Assembly: GCA_028023455.1 (NCBI GenBank)
Contig: JAQFVV010012395.1
Location: forward strand, 2,294,001 to 2,358,000
Length of the DNA stretch: 64,000 nt
Reading direction: 5' to 3'
DNA from: Epiperipatus broadwayi
Lineage: Eukaryota > Onychophora > Udeonychophora > Euonychophora > Peripatidae
Below are positions 1 through 11,052 of this stretch, piece by piece (the stretch's first letter is position 1; the number at the start of each line of letters is the position of its first letter). The translations under genes were made by a program, and so were the position numbers. The notes below the pieces were generated by a model, which was not told the DNA's origin, did no database searches, and saw only the letters and a program-made list of their open reading frames with translations.

Positions 1-348
1 GTTTAGCACAGGTGGCAATACTGTATGGAGAGTTTCGCTCTGTTTATCAACAAATAATGTGCTAGTATAGGGAATGTGATCATGTGATGCTTAATGGTTT
101 AACACCAATCCTGCCTAATAGGATAGTGGTGGCTATGGTTGTAAAAGAGCCAAAGACACCAAAATGTATGGGTGCTGAACTGAGTTCAGACCCATATGAC
201 TATATAAGCTATTGAGCTTAGATTGAAAATATTTTTTGTGTTTTCAATTTCATTCCCATAGTTTTATAGTTAAGTAGAGATAAAAGGTGTTTGCTAGAGG
301 GTTGCATTAGATCCTAAGATCTAGATGCAGTGCTCTCAGATCCAAAGC

Positions 349-390
349 TCCTCACTGATGAAGGCCACAAGCCAGAAACTAGTCTGGGGA
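349..390 (+). ncRNA. Type I hammerhead ribozyme motif, copy 1
   Basis: CTGATGA (355-361) is followed by a GGC/GCC stem II with a CACAA loop, then GAAAC (375-379), a two-base loop TA, and GTC (382-384), which would be the cleavage site. Stem I pairs TCCTCA (349-354) with TGGGGA (385-390), six pairs including one G-U. Stem III is only the A-U pair plus C-G, as in the minimal hammerheads of Penelope-like elements. One oddity is an A-A opposition at the base of stem II, where G-C is usual, so self-cleavage may be weak. Confidence 0.75.
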
Positions 391-560
391 TATTGGATGA
401 GTAGGCATTAGATAGGGATTTTATGCACAAGCCTTCTGGCATCCATTGATTACTCTGTTTAGCCCAGTTGGTGATACTGTATGGAGAGTTTTGCTATGTT
501 TATCAACAAATAATGTGCTAGTATAGAGAATGTGATCATGTGATGCTTAATGGTTTAACA

Positions 561-1905
561 TTCATATATATTGAATACATCAATTTATAACTATATATAA
601 AAATAAAACATAAAAAATTACAACTCAAAAATTTATTTTAAATCATATAAAATAATAAAAATAATAACAACAACAACAATAATAATTATTATTATTCACT
701 TTATTTGTAAATAACAGCTTAGTAGTCACAAGTATTTACAATAATAATACAGTAATATATATTTATCTATAGAAGTTCCTTGTATAATATGTCTTTAATT
801 TTATTCATACATTGTCTTTCATTTAAATGGAAAATATCCCCCTCCTTAAAGTTATTGTTGTATTCCATTTGTAACAGTAATAATAATAAGTATGTGGGAA
901 CTGAGTTTCAGACCCGTATGACTATAAAAGCTCTTCAGCTTAGATTGTTAATATTTTTGTGTTTTCAACTCCATTCTCATAGTGATTTATAGTTAAGTAG
1001 AGATAAAGGTGTTTGTAGAGGTTCATTAGATCTAAGATCTAGATATCCTCTAGATCCAAACTCCTCACTGATGAAGGCCACAAGCCAGAAACTAGTCTGG
1101 GGATATTGGATGAGTAGGCATTAGATAGGGATTTTATGCACAAGCCTTCTGGCATCCATTGATTACTCTGTTTAGCCCAGGGGGTAATATTGTATGGAGA
1201 GTTTTGCTCTGTTTATCAACAAATAATGTGCTAGTATAGAGAATGTGATCATGTGATGCTTAATGGTTAAAGATATCGTAAATGACTGCCATGCCTTAAT
1301 TTATTACTATATACACTAATAAAAAAAAAATACCTAAGAAATTTACTTTAAATCATATAAAAAACAGTTGCTGATATAGCAAAACAACAACAAAAAAAAT
1401 TATTATTATTCACTTTATTTGTAAATAACAGCTTAGTAGTCACAAGTATTTACAATAATAATACAGTAATATATATTTATCTATAGAAGTTCCTTGTATA
1501 ATATGTCTTTAATTTTATTCATACATTGTCTTTCATTTAAATGGAAAATATCCCCCTCCTTAAAGTTATTGTTGTATTCCATTTGTAACATAATAATAAT
1601 AATAGATGGTTTCAAGTATGTTAAAAGTCTTCTGCTATTTTTAATATTATTACTTACAACTCCATCATAAAAGTGATTTTTAATTATTTTTAAAAAAACC
1701 AAGAACAAATTAGTCATATTGTAAAAGTTTGCAAATACTCGTGTGTGCATCTGTGAAGGCAAAAAAAATATTAATACATTTAGTTCACAGCATGGGTTAA
1801 AGATAACGTAAATGGCTGCCATGCCTTAAGTATTACATAACACTAATGAAAAAACAAACCTAAGAAAGTTACTTTAATTAATAAAAAACAGTTGCTGATA
1901 TTGCA
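561..1905. repeat. AT-rich module repeated between hammerhead units
   Basis: A stretch of about 200 bp with the landmark 'CAGCTTAGTAGTCACAAG' occurs at about 690-890 and again at about 1405-1600, nearly identical. A second segment, with 'CTGCCATGCCTTAA', occurs at about 1270-1380 and again at about 1797-1905. Short ORFs in it (780-992 +, 1481-1822 -) look non-coding. The copies show the local tandem duplication extends past the hammerhead units. Confidence 0.7.
1062..1103 (+). ncRNA. Type I hammerhead ribozyme motif, copy 2
   Basis: Same design as the copy 713 bp upstream: stem I TCCTCA (1062-1067) with TGGGGA (1098-1103), CTGATGA (1068-1074), GGC-CACAA-GCC stem II, GAAAC (1088-1092), loop TA and cleavage triplet GTC (1095-1097). 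The core is unchanged although the flanks have diverged, including small deletions just upstream. The A-A mismatch at the base of stem II is shared, so it belongs to the family and is not a private mutation. Confidence 0.75.
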
Positions 1906-2819
1906 AAAAAAAAAAAACAAGACTTTAGTATCTCAACATTAATTACTAGCATGAATTTTAACCACTTTTCCCAAAAATTCAGAAAATCTATAAACAGTAA
2001 TATTGAAAATTTAGATTTGCAAAATCAAAATTGTGAAAAAACACCCCCCTTCTGTAATTTGGACTGCTGATATGCCAGATAGCATTTCTGAAAAGTTCCA
2101 CAACACAAATGGACTATTTAACTCATTCTACTGTTTTTTCACAGATTGTGCAAGTTTTATCAGCTACAGATATTCACTATTCTTTGTATAAATTACAAAG
2201 AGTTTTACTATATGAAGTACTGTACTCACTTTGCACAATCTATGGGACAATGTTCTATGCTTAGCTGATCATCCTAATCAAATATACCTGATCATAGAAT
2301 TCCATGATCAAAATCAAACAAAACAGATTTAAAATGAAAATCAAAACACTGGGTCATTTTGCTCTAATTGCTGTAGATGAAACAAACAGAGATACATAAC
2401 TGGCATATTGAAAAATACATACCTAGGCTAATCCACATAGGATTATCCAAAACTTAATAGAGCTTTACAGAAAGATTGTCTCATTGCAACAAGTTTACTG
2501 AAAGGACATTCCAGTTCCAATATACAACAATAGCTATGAGTTTAAAGTCAAGCTAAACAAAAACATTGATCCAATGATTATACCTACTAAGAGTTTTGCC
2601 TATAAATAAGATGATTAAAGCCACAACGTTTCTCTTGTCACCAGTATGTTCATCTAGCAATTAATTGCATAACCACTCGATGCTTATAGGGTAATCAAGA
2701 GGGTAAATATATACCTAGATGTTATTCATAATCAAAAAAAAAAAAAAAACAAGCAATATTGACAAAACACCCCTAATATATACACAAACTCTCTGATTAA
2801 ATGAAGATGCTTCATCAAC
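1906..2819. other. No recognisable gene
   Basis: AT-rich sequence without a long open frame. A poly(A)-like run at 2733-2749 may end an older retroposed copy. I see no RNA gene or structured repeat. Confidence 0.4.
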
Positions 2820-5700
2820 TAACCTCTCCATCGAGCAGAAAAATCAAACCTTCAGGACTCTCAATAACATCAGAAACAAAACTGTTCAGGGTGATGATAA
2901 TCAAACTCTCCCCTCATCAGCCAGACCATATAAACAGTTAGTTTCAACTAATATAGCTACGAGTACAATAATTCACAATAACAATCCTAACCAATTTTCA
3001 CCTATAATAAACAAGAACAGCACATAGATGTCATGAATACATTAACACACCATTACCAATAGTTGAAATCTATGACAAAGATTACACTTCCAAAAGAAAA
3101 CCTTGGCAACCATGAACTCACGGAAATAAAAAAATAAAAAAACTTGATACTGAAATTAACCTAACATGCTCCACCAATAACAACATGCTCCACCAATAAC
3201 AACATTTATAATCTAGAATTGCAGTCCCCACTTGATAGACACTCAACAAAAACAAAACGCTCTAACTGAATCCAAAAACCTTCATCATTCATTTACCAAA
3301 ACCCTAAACTCAAACACTGAATCAAAAGCAAAACCTGAAGATAAACATATACATTAGTATACCAACAGATGTCAAACCTTCCATTCTTAAAAAATAATGC
3401 AAGCAAAACATCCCTTAAATATTATGATGCTCTAGATACCAGCCTTGAAAACTTTAATTTTGACTTAGGGATATCCATTTATATTGATACAATCGTTTTT
3501 CTAAACCTTATAAACAAGACAACAAATGGAAATCTCAAACCAGTTAATATAAAACAGCTGATTTTCAAAACATATACTCAAACTATTTTTCCTATTACTT
3601 TCAACATGAAAATAAAAGATGGGAGATTTCAATATTTGAGGTTTAAACTGAATTCAAAAAAACCTCCAGCTAAGTAAATGATTCAATTTACATAGCCTTA
3701 CATCCTAAATCTGCTGGAAAGAAAAATATATACTGATTCTCAGATTGACCTCACAACCTATTTAAGGATCCAAAGCTTTTAAACCTATTTATGAGATTCA
3801 TCATCACCTTCAGGAGACACTGGCTTGGTCATCACAAAAACCTATCAATTTTCATCCTTTAAAAATCATATATATCGGTGAAAGCCTACTTATAGTCACT
3901 TTTCACCACTGTACTGTTGTACTCAACATAATTTTTGTTACATACCTCCTGAACAAGCTGTTATCTCAAGATTACTGCTTACCAGCAACTCACTACTATT
4001 ATCAACCTTTTATCTGGTGGTTTTAATGGGCAACCTTAACATGAGTTATCACACTTTTGTTTCAAAGTGGCTACATCAACTTGCAATACCCCTAAGGGGC
4101 ACTGAAGATTTCTTATCACCCAATTCCTTTTCACTCTCTGTCATCATGCCTCACTTATTGACCTGTGCTTTTATTCACCCATGCTTCATTACCTAATTAA
4201 GACTTAATCTCTCACCCTTTTCTGATCATTTTAATCAAATGCTCAAACTCAATCTAAGTGTAATGCAAACATCAACAACTCAACTTTCATAAAACAATAA
4301 AAATAATTCTTCCTGAACCTTTCTGAATTTTTGTATTCTAAAACATACATTATACTATTTAAACTTGACACTATGCAACTTGATCCTGTTCAATGATACA
4401 TTTCTTTTAACAACATTCTGTCATTCAATATAAATCATATTACCAGAACAACCCCAAATCCCTCAAGACTCCTAACTTTGGCTGATGAATTGCATAAAAA
4501 GAATTACCATGTGTAAATCTGCACCAGATACTTGCACACATTTAAAAAGTAACAAATATATAATAACACCTGCAACACTCTAAAAGAGTACCTTACCACA
4601 AAATAGAAAAAAAATCTGTCTAACAAAACAGCACACCAAGTTATAAAGATATATTAGATGGGTTCTGGATATCCTTCCACTATCAGAGTTCCACAAGCAC
4701 TTGAAACCAAGGGTGTCAACAAAGCTGGACATAATATGGCAGAATCAATACACAAATATTTCCAACAAAAGCTGCAGTCATTTTGTGCCTTCACAGCACC
4801 TGAAGATCTCTTTGGCCAATCAACATTAAGTAAACCATTCCATGCAATTAATTTCTTGCTGAATCTAACCACAATACCAAACTCTTGACATCCATGGTCA
4901 CATGGGATCCCTAAATTTGTATTTTCACATCTCAGCCAGTTTACCACCACATATCCATATGATTTAGCAAATTATTTATCATAAAGTTTGTTTAACATAA
5001 AATATCTATATTAATTCCCTTAGTTCCATTCAACAAAAAGCAAGCTTTAATGTCCAATCTATCTATTCTGTAGCCAATCTTCATGGGGCCTTTTGGTATT
5101 AAAATCCTGGAAAGGTTCTAAAAGATAAAATTGAAACATATCTCCTCCATCTACAATCACCAATTTAACATGAAAAAAAGGCTTCTCAACTGGCTATGCT
5201 GCCCTCACTTTCAAAACAATTGTAAATTCAGTTCAAAAGCAGAAAAAATATGGTCCAATCTCTGTCCAAATTGACATCAAAATTCCTTTTGACTCAGTTT
5301 CTATTGAAAATTTTAATTCAGACATTTGCAGACACCAAAATATCTTGTTCTCTCTTATATCTACTAACCAACCTACTCCTTAGTCATAAAATCCATATTA
5401 CAATTAATGGTAGAATATCATCCTCATTCTCTCCTCACCAATTCATACCTCAAGGATCTTCACTCTGTACTTTATTATTCAGGTTTTACATTAATCCACT
5501 CATAAACAAAATACCACAAAAATTACAAGAAATTGAAATTCCATGCACTGGACTATTTATACCATGTATTGCATACATGGATGACCTTACTGTTTTTCTT
5601 ATCTCCAAAAACCAACTACATACTCTGGAAAAAACCCTCAAATATAATAAACTCAAGATCAAATTAATAAAACATAATCTTTGTTTTCCTGAAGGATTGT
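2820..5700 (+). pseudogene. Broken LINE (L1/Tx1-like): endonuclease and reverse transcriptase remnants
   Basis: This is a plus-strand non-LTR retrotransposon with many stops and frameshifts. A 102-residue open stretch (3369-3677) may be the end of ORF1, but its product is not recognisable. Around 3860-4200 shifting frames give pieces resembling an AP endonuclease, including 'GNLNMSYHTFV' where the family has a GDFN motif. The clearest part is 5250-5702: 'INGRISSSF', 'FIPQGSSL' and 'AYMDDLTVF' match RT motifs B and C, with YMDD in place of the usual YADD. The C-terminal zinc-finger-like part is absent. The family assignment rests on the RT spacing and on related 3' ends elsewhere in the window. 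It is dead as a gene. Confidence 0.65.
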
Positions 5701-5920
5701 GATGATGGTGTTCTCATTGTATTTTTATATTGGACTCTTTCCATCATCTAATATGAGTATTGTATGTCTTTAGAAAAATTTAACTTTACTTAAATATTCC
5801 AAATACATTCAACTATTAGTAATAGCACATCAAATAGGCTAGTATATGCACCATGTTTTGAGATATTTTTCTCCCCTCTTTTTCAGGTATTTCTGGGATG
5901 ACCAGTGACAGTACTAGCAT

Positions 5921-6030
5921 GGGATTCAAAGATGGACCCTTAGATTCTAAGTGTTGAATTTTACAGTAATGCTCTAGATTCTGAGTGTTGAATTTTAAGG
6001 TAATGCTCTAACCAACTGAGTCATCCTGCC
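5921..6030 (-). mobile_element. tRNA-derived SINE head with internal duplication
   Basis: On the minus strand, a 7-base GGCAGGA start is followed by an A-box-like 'TGACTCAGTTGGTTAGAGCA' (6023-6004) and, further on, a B-box-like 'TTTGAATCCC' (5930-5921). These are the pol III internal promoter elements of a tRNA. Between them a 34-bp unit is present twice (5942-5975 and 5976-6009), so the anticodon region has been duplicated in tandem. The 3' body and tail are not clear. The source tRNA could be Ile- or Lys-like, which I cannot settle. Confidence 0.6.
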
Positions 6031-6114
6031 AAAGGCAACAGTCAGTAGAAATTTCATATACTTATCTATGAGGTTCCTCCTGATTTCTCCACTTTTTCCT
6101 AAGAGCAAAGTTGA

Positions 6115-7775
6115 TTAGTGTTTTCCATACATTGGTTGGCTTATGGGATTTTTTGCCATTGTTATGTGAGCAGCTTCTTTAAATTTTATTCTTTGTACTT
6201 TTTTTTCTCTATCCAATATTTTTGTATTTTTCCAATTGAACATATGTTCATTGGCACATACATAATCTGCTACCTTAGATAAATCTGTTTTCTCTCTTCT
6301 AATAATCAGTTTGGGTCCTTGCAAGTGCATTTCAATGGAATGATTGGTCTCACCAATATATATGTTTCCACATTCACATACATCATAGATGCAGTTTTTT
6401 TTTTCAGCATTTCAAGTTTAGGCTTTGTAGATGTTAGAATTCCTCTTAGTGTAGTATGGCTTTGGAAAGCTGTTCTGATGTTATACTGATTGCAAATTTT
6501 CCTTAATTTGTCTGCTATTTTTGAAATGTATGGGTACATTACAGTATTAATAATTGTATTTTCTCTTGATGGTTCTTTTTGTTGTCTATTTAACAATTTC
6601 TTTTAACAGCTGATGGATAACCCCTTTTCATAAGAGTTTGTTCTATTATAAATCTTTTCTTTTTCCAAATTGCTGGTTTCTAAACAAACTTCTTTTGCTC
6701 TTTTCCATACTGATAGTATAACTGACTGTATGTATAAACTAGGTATGTTCCTGTATGTGTAGGTTTGTGGGGGTCCTTCACCACCATGTGATCATACAAC
6801 AAATGTATCATCCACATATCAAAGCCAACCTTAGGTGAATGTATGGAGTACTTTTTATGGCTAAGGTTTCAAGTTCTTCCATGTAAATATTGCTAATCAA
6901 GGGAGACAATGGTGAGTCCATAACCATTCCTTGATTTTGTTGGAAGAATTCTGTGTTATATTGAAAGTAGATAGTTTTTATGTAGAATGTTAATAGTTCC
7001 ATTATACTATAATAGGAAGAGCTGTTATGTTTGTAAACTATTATCACCATTTAATCTTTTCCTTACAATAGACAATGCTTCTTCACATTGTACATTCATG
7101 AATAAACTTTCCTCACAAAAGCTTACCAGTAAATCAGTTCTTTCAATTTTCATATTCTTGATTAATTTTACAAAGTGTCTCAAATCCTTGACAAAGGACT
7201 GGGTCTTACATGCCAAAGGATTTAGAACTTTGAAAAGAAATCTTGCCAAATTTTGACAAGGAGAATCTTTAGAATAATAGGTCTTATGGAACACGATCCT
7301 TACAGATTTTAGGGAGACCATAAAAATGATTAATTTTGCTGAAATATGTTCTTTTATTCTTCTCTTAATCAGTGAAGTATCTGCCATGCTTTCTGAGTAG
7401 TGCTTGTAATTTTGTTTCTGTACTCGGTATTGGATTTTTTGCCACTTTTCTATATTGGTCTGCTGTGGAGAGTTCTTGTATTTTGTTCTCAAAATCAGTT
7501 ACATCCATTATCACTGTTGCACTGCTTTTGTCAACAGAGAGAATAATTGTAGATTTATCTTTATCTACTTTGAGAGATTTAATTGCTTTTCTCTCACCAT
7601 AGAATATGTTTGATTTCAATTTTTGTTGCTTGTCAAGTGTTCTTTTTATTCTCCAGCGTAATTCTGCTACTTCTTCTAAAGGCAATTTTTGAGTAACTTC
7701 CTCAGTGGCTGCCATTATATTTAATAAAGGGATATTAGATGGTGAGCTGGTATTTTTCTGCCAGCTCATATTCAT
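6115..7775 (-). pseudogene. Penelope-like element, RT plus GIY-YIG, frameshifted
   Basis: Reading leftwards from 7775, overlapping open pieces in different frames form one diverged Penelope-like protein. The N-terminal part lies at 7775-7365. The RT part (7492-7025) has 'CQNLARFLFKVLNPLA', 'SFVKDLRHFV' and 'ERTDLLVSF' (motif A region). Then comes 'QNQGMVMDSPLSPL' (motif B, 7050-6808), and in a shifted frame near 6800-6825 the catalytic 'YVDDTFVV'. Downstream (6596-6115) 'CECGNIYIGET', again in a shifted frame, is the GIY-YIG nuclease core, followed by 'DLSKVADYVCANEH'. The order RT then GIY-YIG is that of endonuclease-bearing Penelope elements. At least four frameshifts make it non-functional. 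It is close to full length for the conserved part. Confidence 0.85.
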
Positions 7776-8214
7776 ATATATATATGCACATTTATCTTGA
7801 TTTAATTGATTTCAAAACTTTTAAAATTCCATTTCAACAAAATAAGTTTTATTATTTATTTTCAGTACAAAAATCAGTACACCTGGGTCTCGTTTAATGC
7901 AGATTTATTTAATGCGATTTTGAAGTCATGCAATTCATGATTCTTCTTAATATCTTTGTATGTAGTTTTCTTTTATGTGATAAAAACTATTAGATCAGAA
8001 GTTGAGCTCCAATAATGTGCTATTACTTTAAATATTATAAATTTCACGCACTCATGTCATATTTAAAGTAATAGCGCATTATCGGAGTTCGACTTCCATC
8101 TAATAATTTCAATTTTTCAGTGCTTTATAATAGTACTGTAATAGATTTTATGTAATAAAGAAATTCATAATTCATTTAAAATCAGAATTTCCCCATTTTG
8201 TATACACACATTAA

Positions 8215-8405
8215 ATTTTACAAGACTATAATGTAAATCTGTTCAAACATTATAAATGAAAAATACTATGTTTGTTGTTGTTTTTGCATTTTAAATCACG
8301 TTCTATTTTTGCTCTTTATAAAAAGAGTATGTAATTAATTAATCATTTAGTGTCCACAAGTAATAAATTTTACAAGATTATAATGTAAATCTGTTCAAAC
8401 ATTAT
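8215..8405. repeat. Tandem duplication of about 150 bp split by a hAT insertion
   Basis: 'TATAATGTAAATCTGTTCAA' occurs at about 8228 and again at about 8380. The sequence after the first copy, around 'GTTGTTGTTTTTGCA' (8273-8340), recurs at 10063-10130, beyond the nested hAT. The hAT therefore landed inside the second copy of a tandem duplication in the Tigger-like element. Confidence 0.7.
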
Positions 8406-8837
8406 AGATGCCTATACCAGCGTTTCCCAACCTTTTTTGGCTCGCGTACCACTTGGTAGTACATCACGCTAAATTGTACCACTTCGTAAAAATGATTGTA
8501 TTTTGTGAAATTTGTTATTGTGAGTGTGTATTTTATTTGCATTATAAATATTATAGGGTGACCATGTATGTATTCACATCTCATAATGAGACAAATTACA
8601 TTGAAACACGCCTAATCGTCACGCCAGATTATAAACTCACTGAAATTATAAACTCACTGTAACATATTTATATGTATGTGTTTGTTCAAAGTTTCATATT
8701 TTTTCCAAAATAATTTATTAAAGATTACATTATTACATTAAAGGTTATTTGGTACATATTTTATTCAAAGTGTTCTCTCATTCCTTCATTTGGTTTTCCC
8801 GAATTTGAGTCTGTTTTCTCTTTTTCGGAGCATCTTG

Positions 8838-9116
8838 CTATTGTTTGGGCCATGGAGAGGATAAATCCAGCATGTCCCAAGTCATGGTAAAAATAACCTC
8901 AGGGGTTATCAGGCTATCTCTTGTTCTTGTTTTCTTTATATTGTTCAGCATGAAGTTAATAGGATTAAAATTTTGATGATTAAATACTAGCTTACATCTA
9001 GTAATCCACAATAGATGATCAAGAATTAATGAGAGTCTAATTTCTGGGTAAGATCCTTTTCTGATACATTCTTTCAAATTAAATAATTTAGATTGATGTG
9101 CCTTGATCCGACTCAT
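8838..9116 (-). pseudogene. LINE ORF2 C-terminal fragment
   Basis: A 92-residue open frame with 'LLWITRCKLVFNHQNF' and 'TRDSLITPEVIFTMTWD'. The same pattern (W/F-x-TRC...F, then RD...F...TW/TC) recurs at 11086-11313 and in the LINE at 36028-36260. In those copies it lies near the LINE 3' end, after a zinc-finger-like Cys/His region. It is taken as the tail of the same LINE family, inserted in the hAT. No enzymatic function is expected. Confidence 0.55.
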
Positions 9117-9239
9117 TATTTATCTATTATTTTATCATATTTCATTTACTAATAAATGGTTTTAATAAAAACACAAAATTATAAAAAACCAATTAATATA
9201 TTTTATCATAATCAAATATTTTTATAAAATAAATTTAAT

Positions 9240-9830
9240 GAGATCTTTGTGCTTGTTTCAAACAACATAATTTTTTGAAATTTGGTTCAAAAGATGCGAG
9301 GTATACCCTTAAGTCTACAGTTGCATTCAATCTATTTCGATACTTATTGTTTAAAAAAATATATGAAGAAAAAGCTCTTCCTTCTAATTCCATACTAGTA
9401 AACGGTAATAATAATTTAAGAGCTTTCTCAGAAAGTTGTTCATATTCTTTAATGTTTAACCAAAAATTAATTAGATTGTGTTGTTTGAATTCTACTTGTA
9501 AAGTTCTGTCACGTGATAATTCTATTAAATTTTCTTTATCCTTTATTGATAATGATGTAGCTTTTTCTAAATTTTCTGCATAGAAGGGGTTTGAAATTCA
9601 ATTATCATTTGTGTTTTCTGGTTTTGGAAAATATTCCATGAAAGACAATTTTAATCCTGTTAAATGTGCCATTATATTTTCTTGTATATCTTGAGACAGA
9701 CTAACCTTATTTTCAAACAAAAAAATATGTAGAGTTTCGAATACTTCCAGTTGATTGTTTTCGATACTTATATATATTACTGTTTCCAAAAATCTAATTT
9801 TTTAATCATACTTTCAATTTTATCATTAAC
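9240..9830 (-). pseudogene. hAT transposase, C-terminal remnant
   Basis: Reading leftwards from about 9820, shifting frames give 'MAHLTGLKLSFMEYFPKPEN', 'NPFYAENLEK', then 'NLINFWLNIKEYEQL' and, near 9350-9270, 'NKYRNRLNA' and 'DLRVYLASFEPNFKKL'. The last two match the conserved C-terminal dimerisation region of SCAND3/ZBED-like hAT transposases ('KYRSRLN...DLR...L'). In-frame stops and at least two frameshifts are present. The DDE catalytic part and the BED zinc finger are missing. Confidence 0.75.
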
Positions 9831-10429
9831 ATTAAAAATCGTTATCGACTGTACATATTAACAACTTTACCGTATAATATTATTAATTAAAATAATTTTT
9901 ATGAATTATAGGAAAAAACGTTTCTATGATATTTTTATGATTCAATTTTTTTTTTTATGTCCGCCATTATTGATTATTTTTCGTGTGCCACCAACCAGCA
10001 ACTCGCATACCATCAGTGATACGCATACCATGGGTTGGGAAACACTGGCCTATATGATGTATGTTGTTGTTTTTGCAATTTAAATCACGTTCAATTTTTG
10101 CTTTTTATAAAATGAGTACGAAATCAGTCCACAAGTTTATTTTTAAAAGGTGAGTAAAGCAGTGGGCACAATTAAATTTGGCAATTAAAATCTGATTTTT
10201 AATTGTAATTAACAATTTAATAATTACATAACGAGGTGATGTGAAACGATGACATTTGATTTTTAAACGAAATTGAAAATTAAAAAATTAAAGACAAAAA
10301 TAAGAATTTAATTTTTAATTATTAGTTTTAATTAAATTTTGCCCAACAGTGGTGAGACAGTGTCTTTTTATTATCGTAAGTCTAAGTTGTTATTTTTATT
10401 TTAAACTTTTAGTTTACTCTAATGGAGAG

Positions 10430-10630
10430 AAGAAAAAAAAACACCCAAGAAAATGAATTTCTTTGAAAACAAAAATTTCAGTTTTAGATCACTTAGCACA
10501 ATGGGAAGGATCAATAGTGATTGGAAAATGTTTTAGTTGTATTTCCTCTTGGCTTCATTTAAGAGAAGCTACAGTACCTCATATCACATCACATTATGAT
10601 GAATCTGATGTCTCAAGTAGCGATAATTAA
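10430..10630 (+). pseudogene. Tigger-type transposase N-terminal remnant
   Basis: Plus-strand translation across one frameshift gives 'KISVLDHLAQWEG', then 'IGKCFSCISSWLHLREATVP' and an acidic, serine-rich end before a stop. This resembles the helix-turn-helix (CENP-B N-terminal) part of Tigger transposases ('K..ILD.L..GE...IA..F....STI'). Too short to bind or cut DNA. The assignment is supported by its position inside an element with Tigger-like ends. Confidence 0.45.
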
Positions 10631-11052
10631 AATACCGTACATGTATGAAAAAAATGCAAATTACGCATAAAAATATATTGTTTTCAATAAAATTAAATAC
10701 TGTAGCTAATAAAAAAAAGTAAAAAAAGTTTGTCTTGTATCAATTTTTTCCAAATTTGAAATTTTTTATTAGTCATATTTTATTTTCTTCTTTTTTTTTT
10801 ATGCGAATTTTAAAGTAATTTTACGTTGTTGCTTTGCTTTTATGCAATTTTTGGAAAATTACAGTATGTATCCCCATTTTTCAAGGTAAATTAAGTCTAT
10901 TTTTGTGCAATTTCTTTTGTGCGTGTTTTCTGAAGAACCTATCTACCGCATAAAATGATACCCAGGTGTATATATTATTTTATAATAAAACTTATTTTTT
11001 GTACTAAAAATAAATAATAAAACTTATTTTTTTGAAATGGAATTTTAAAAGC

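Larger units (their letters stand above)
1..1275 (+). repeat. Tandem block with hammerhead motifs (Penelope pLTR or retrozyme-like)
   Basis: Three copies of one module (1-105, 455-560, 1165-1270) and two copies of another (about 172-454 and 893-1164) alternate, giving a unit of about 715 bp. The second module starts with a conserved 'GAGTTCAGACCC' type stretch and ends in a hammerhead core. Known biology: hammerhead ribozymes of this minimal type occur in the terminal repeats of Penelope-like elements and in small non-autonomous retrozymes, both of which form tandem copies. No protein is encoded here, and the broken Penelope genes further along lie on the other strand, so I cannot link the block to them. 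Assignment to one of the two families is inference. Confidence 0.7.
8418..10047. mobile_element. Nested hAT transposon with 8-bp target duplication
   Basis: The left end starts CAGCGTTTCCCAACC and the right end, read inverted, CAGTGTTTCCCAACC. This is the common animal hAT terminus. The flanking octamers are GCCTATAC (8410-8417) and GCCTATAT (10048-10055), a duplication with one change. Length 1630 bp. It carries the C-terminal third of a hAT transposase on the minus strand (9240-9830) and a LINE C-terminal fragment (8838-9116), so it is deleted and was itself a target of insertion. Confidence 0.85.
7880..10968. mobile_element. Tigger/pogo-like transposon with TA target duplication
   Basis: The left end reads TA|CACCTGGGTCTCGTTTAATGC and the right end, inverted, TA|CACCTGGGTATCATTTTATGC, so the terminal inverted repeats are flanked by a TA duplication (7878-7879 and 10969-10970). 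The 'CTCGTTTAATGCG' style end is typical of Tigger-type mariner relatives. Total length is 3089 bp, of which 1630 bp is a nested hAT, leaving about 1.46 kb of host element. A short remnant of the transposase N-terminus lies at about 10430-10630. Non-autonomous now. Confidence 0.75.

Noticed and set aside
6987-7602. Plus-strand frames at 6987-7256 and 7372-7602
   Set aside because: They lie opposite the Penelope-like RT, whose motifs are clear on the minus strand.
9275-9583. Plus-strand 102-codon frame
   Set aside because: The complementary strand carries the recognisable hAT C-terminal motifs in the same bases.
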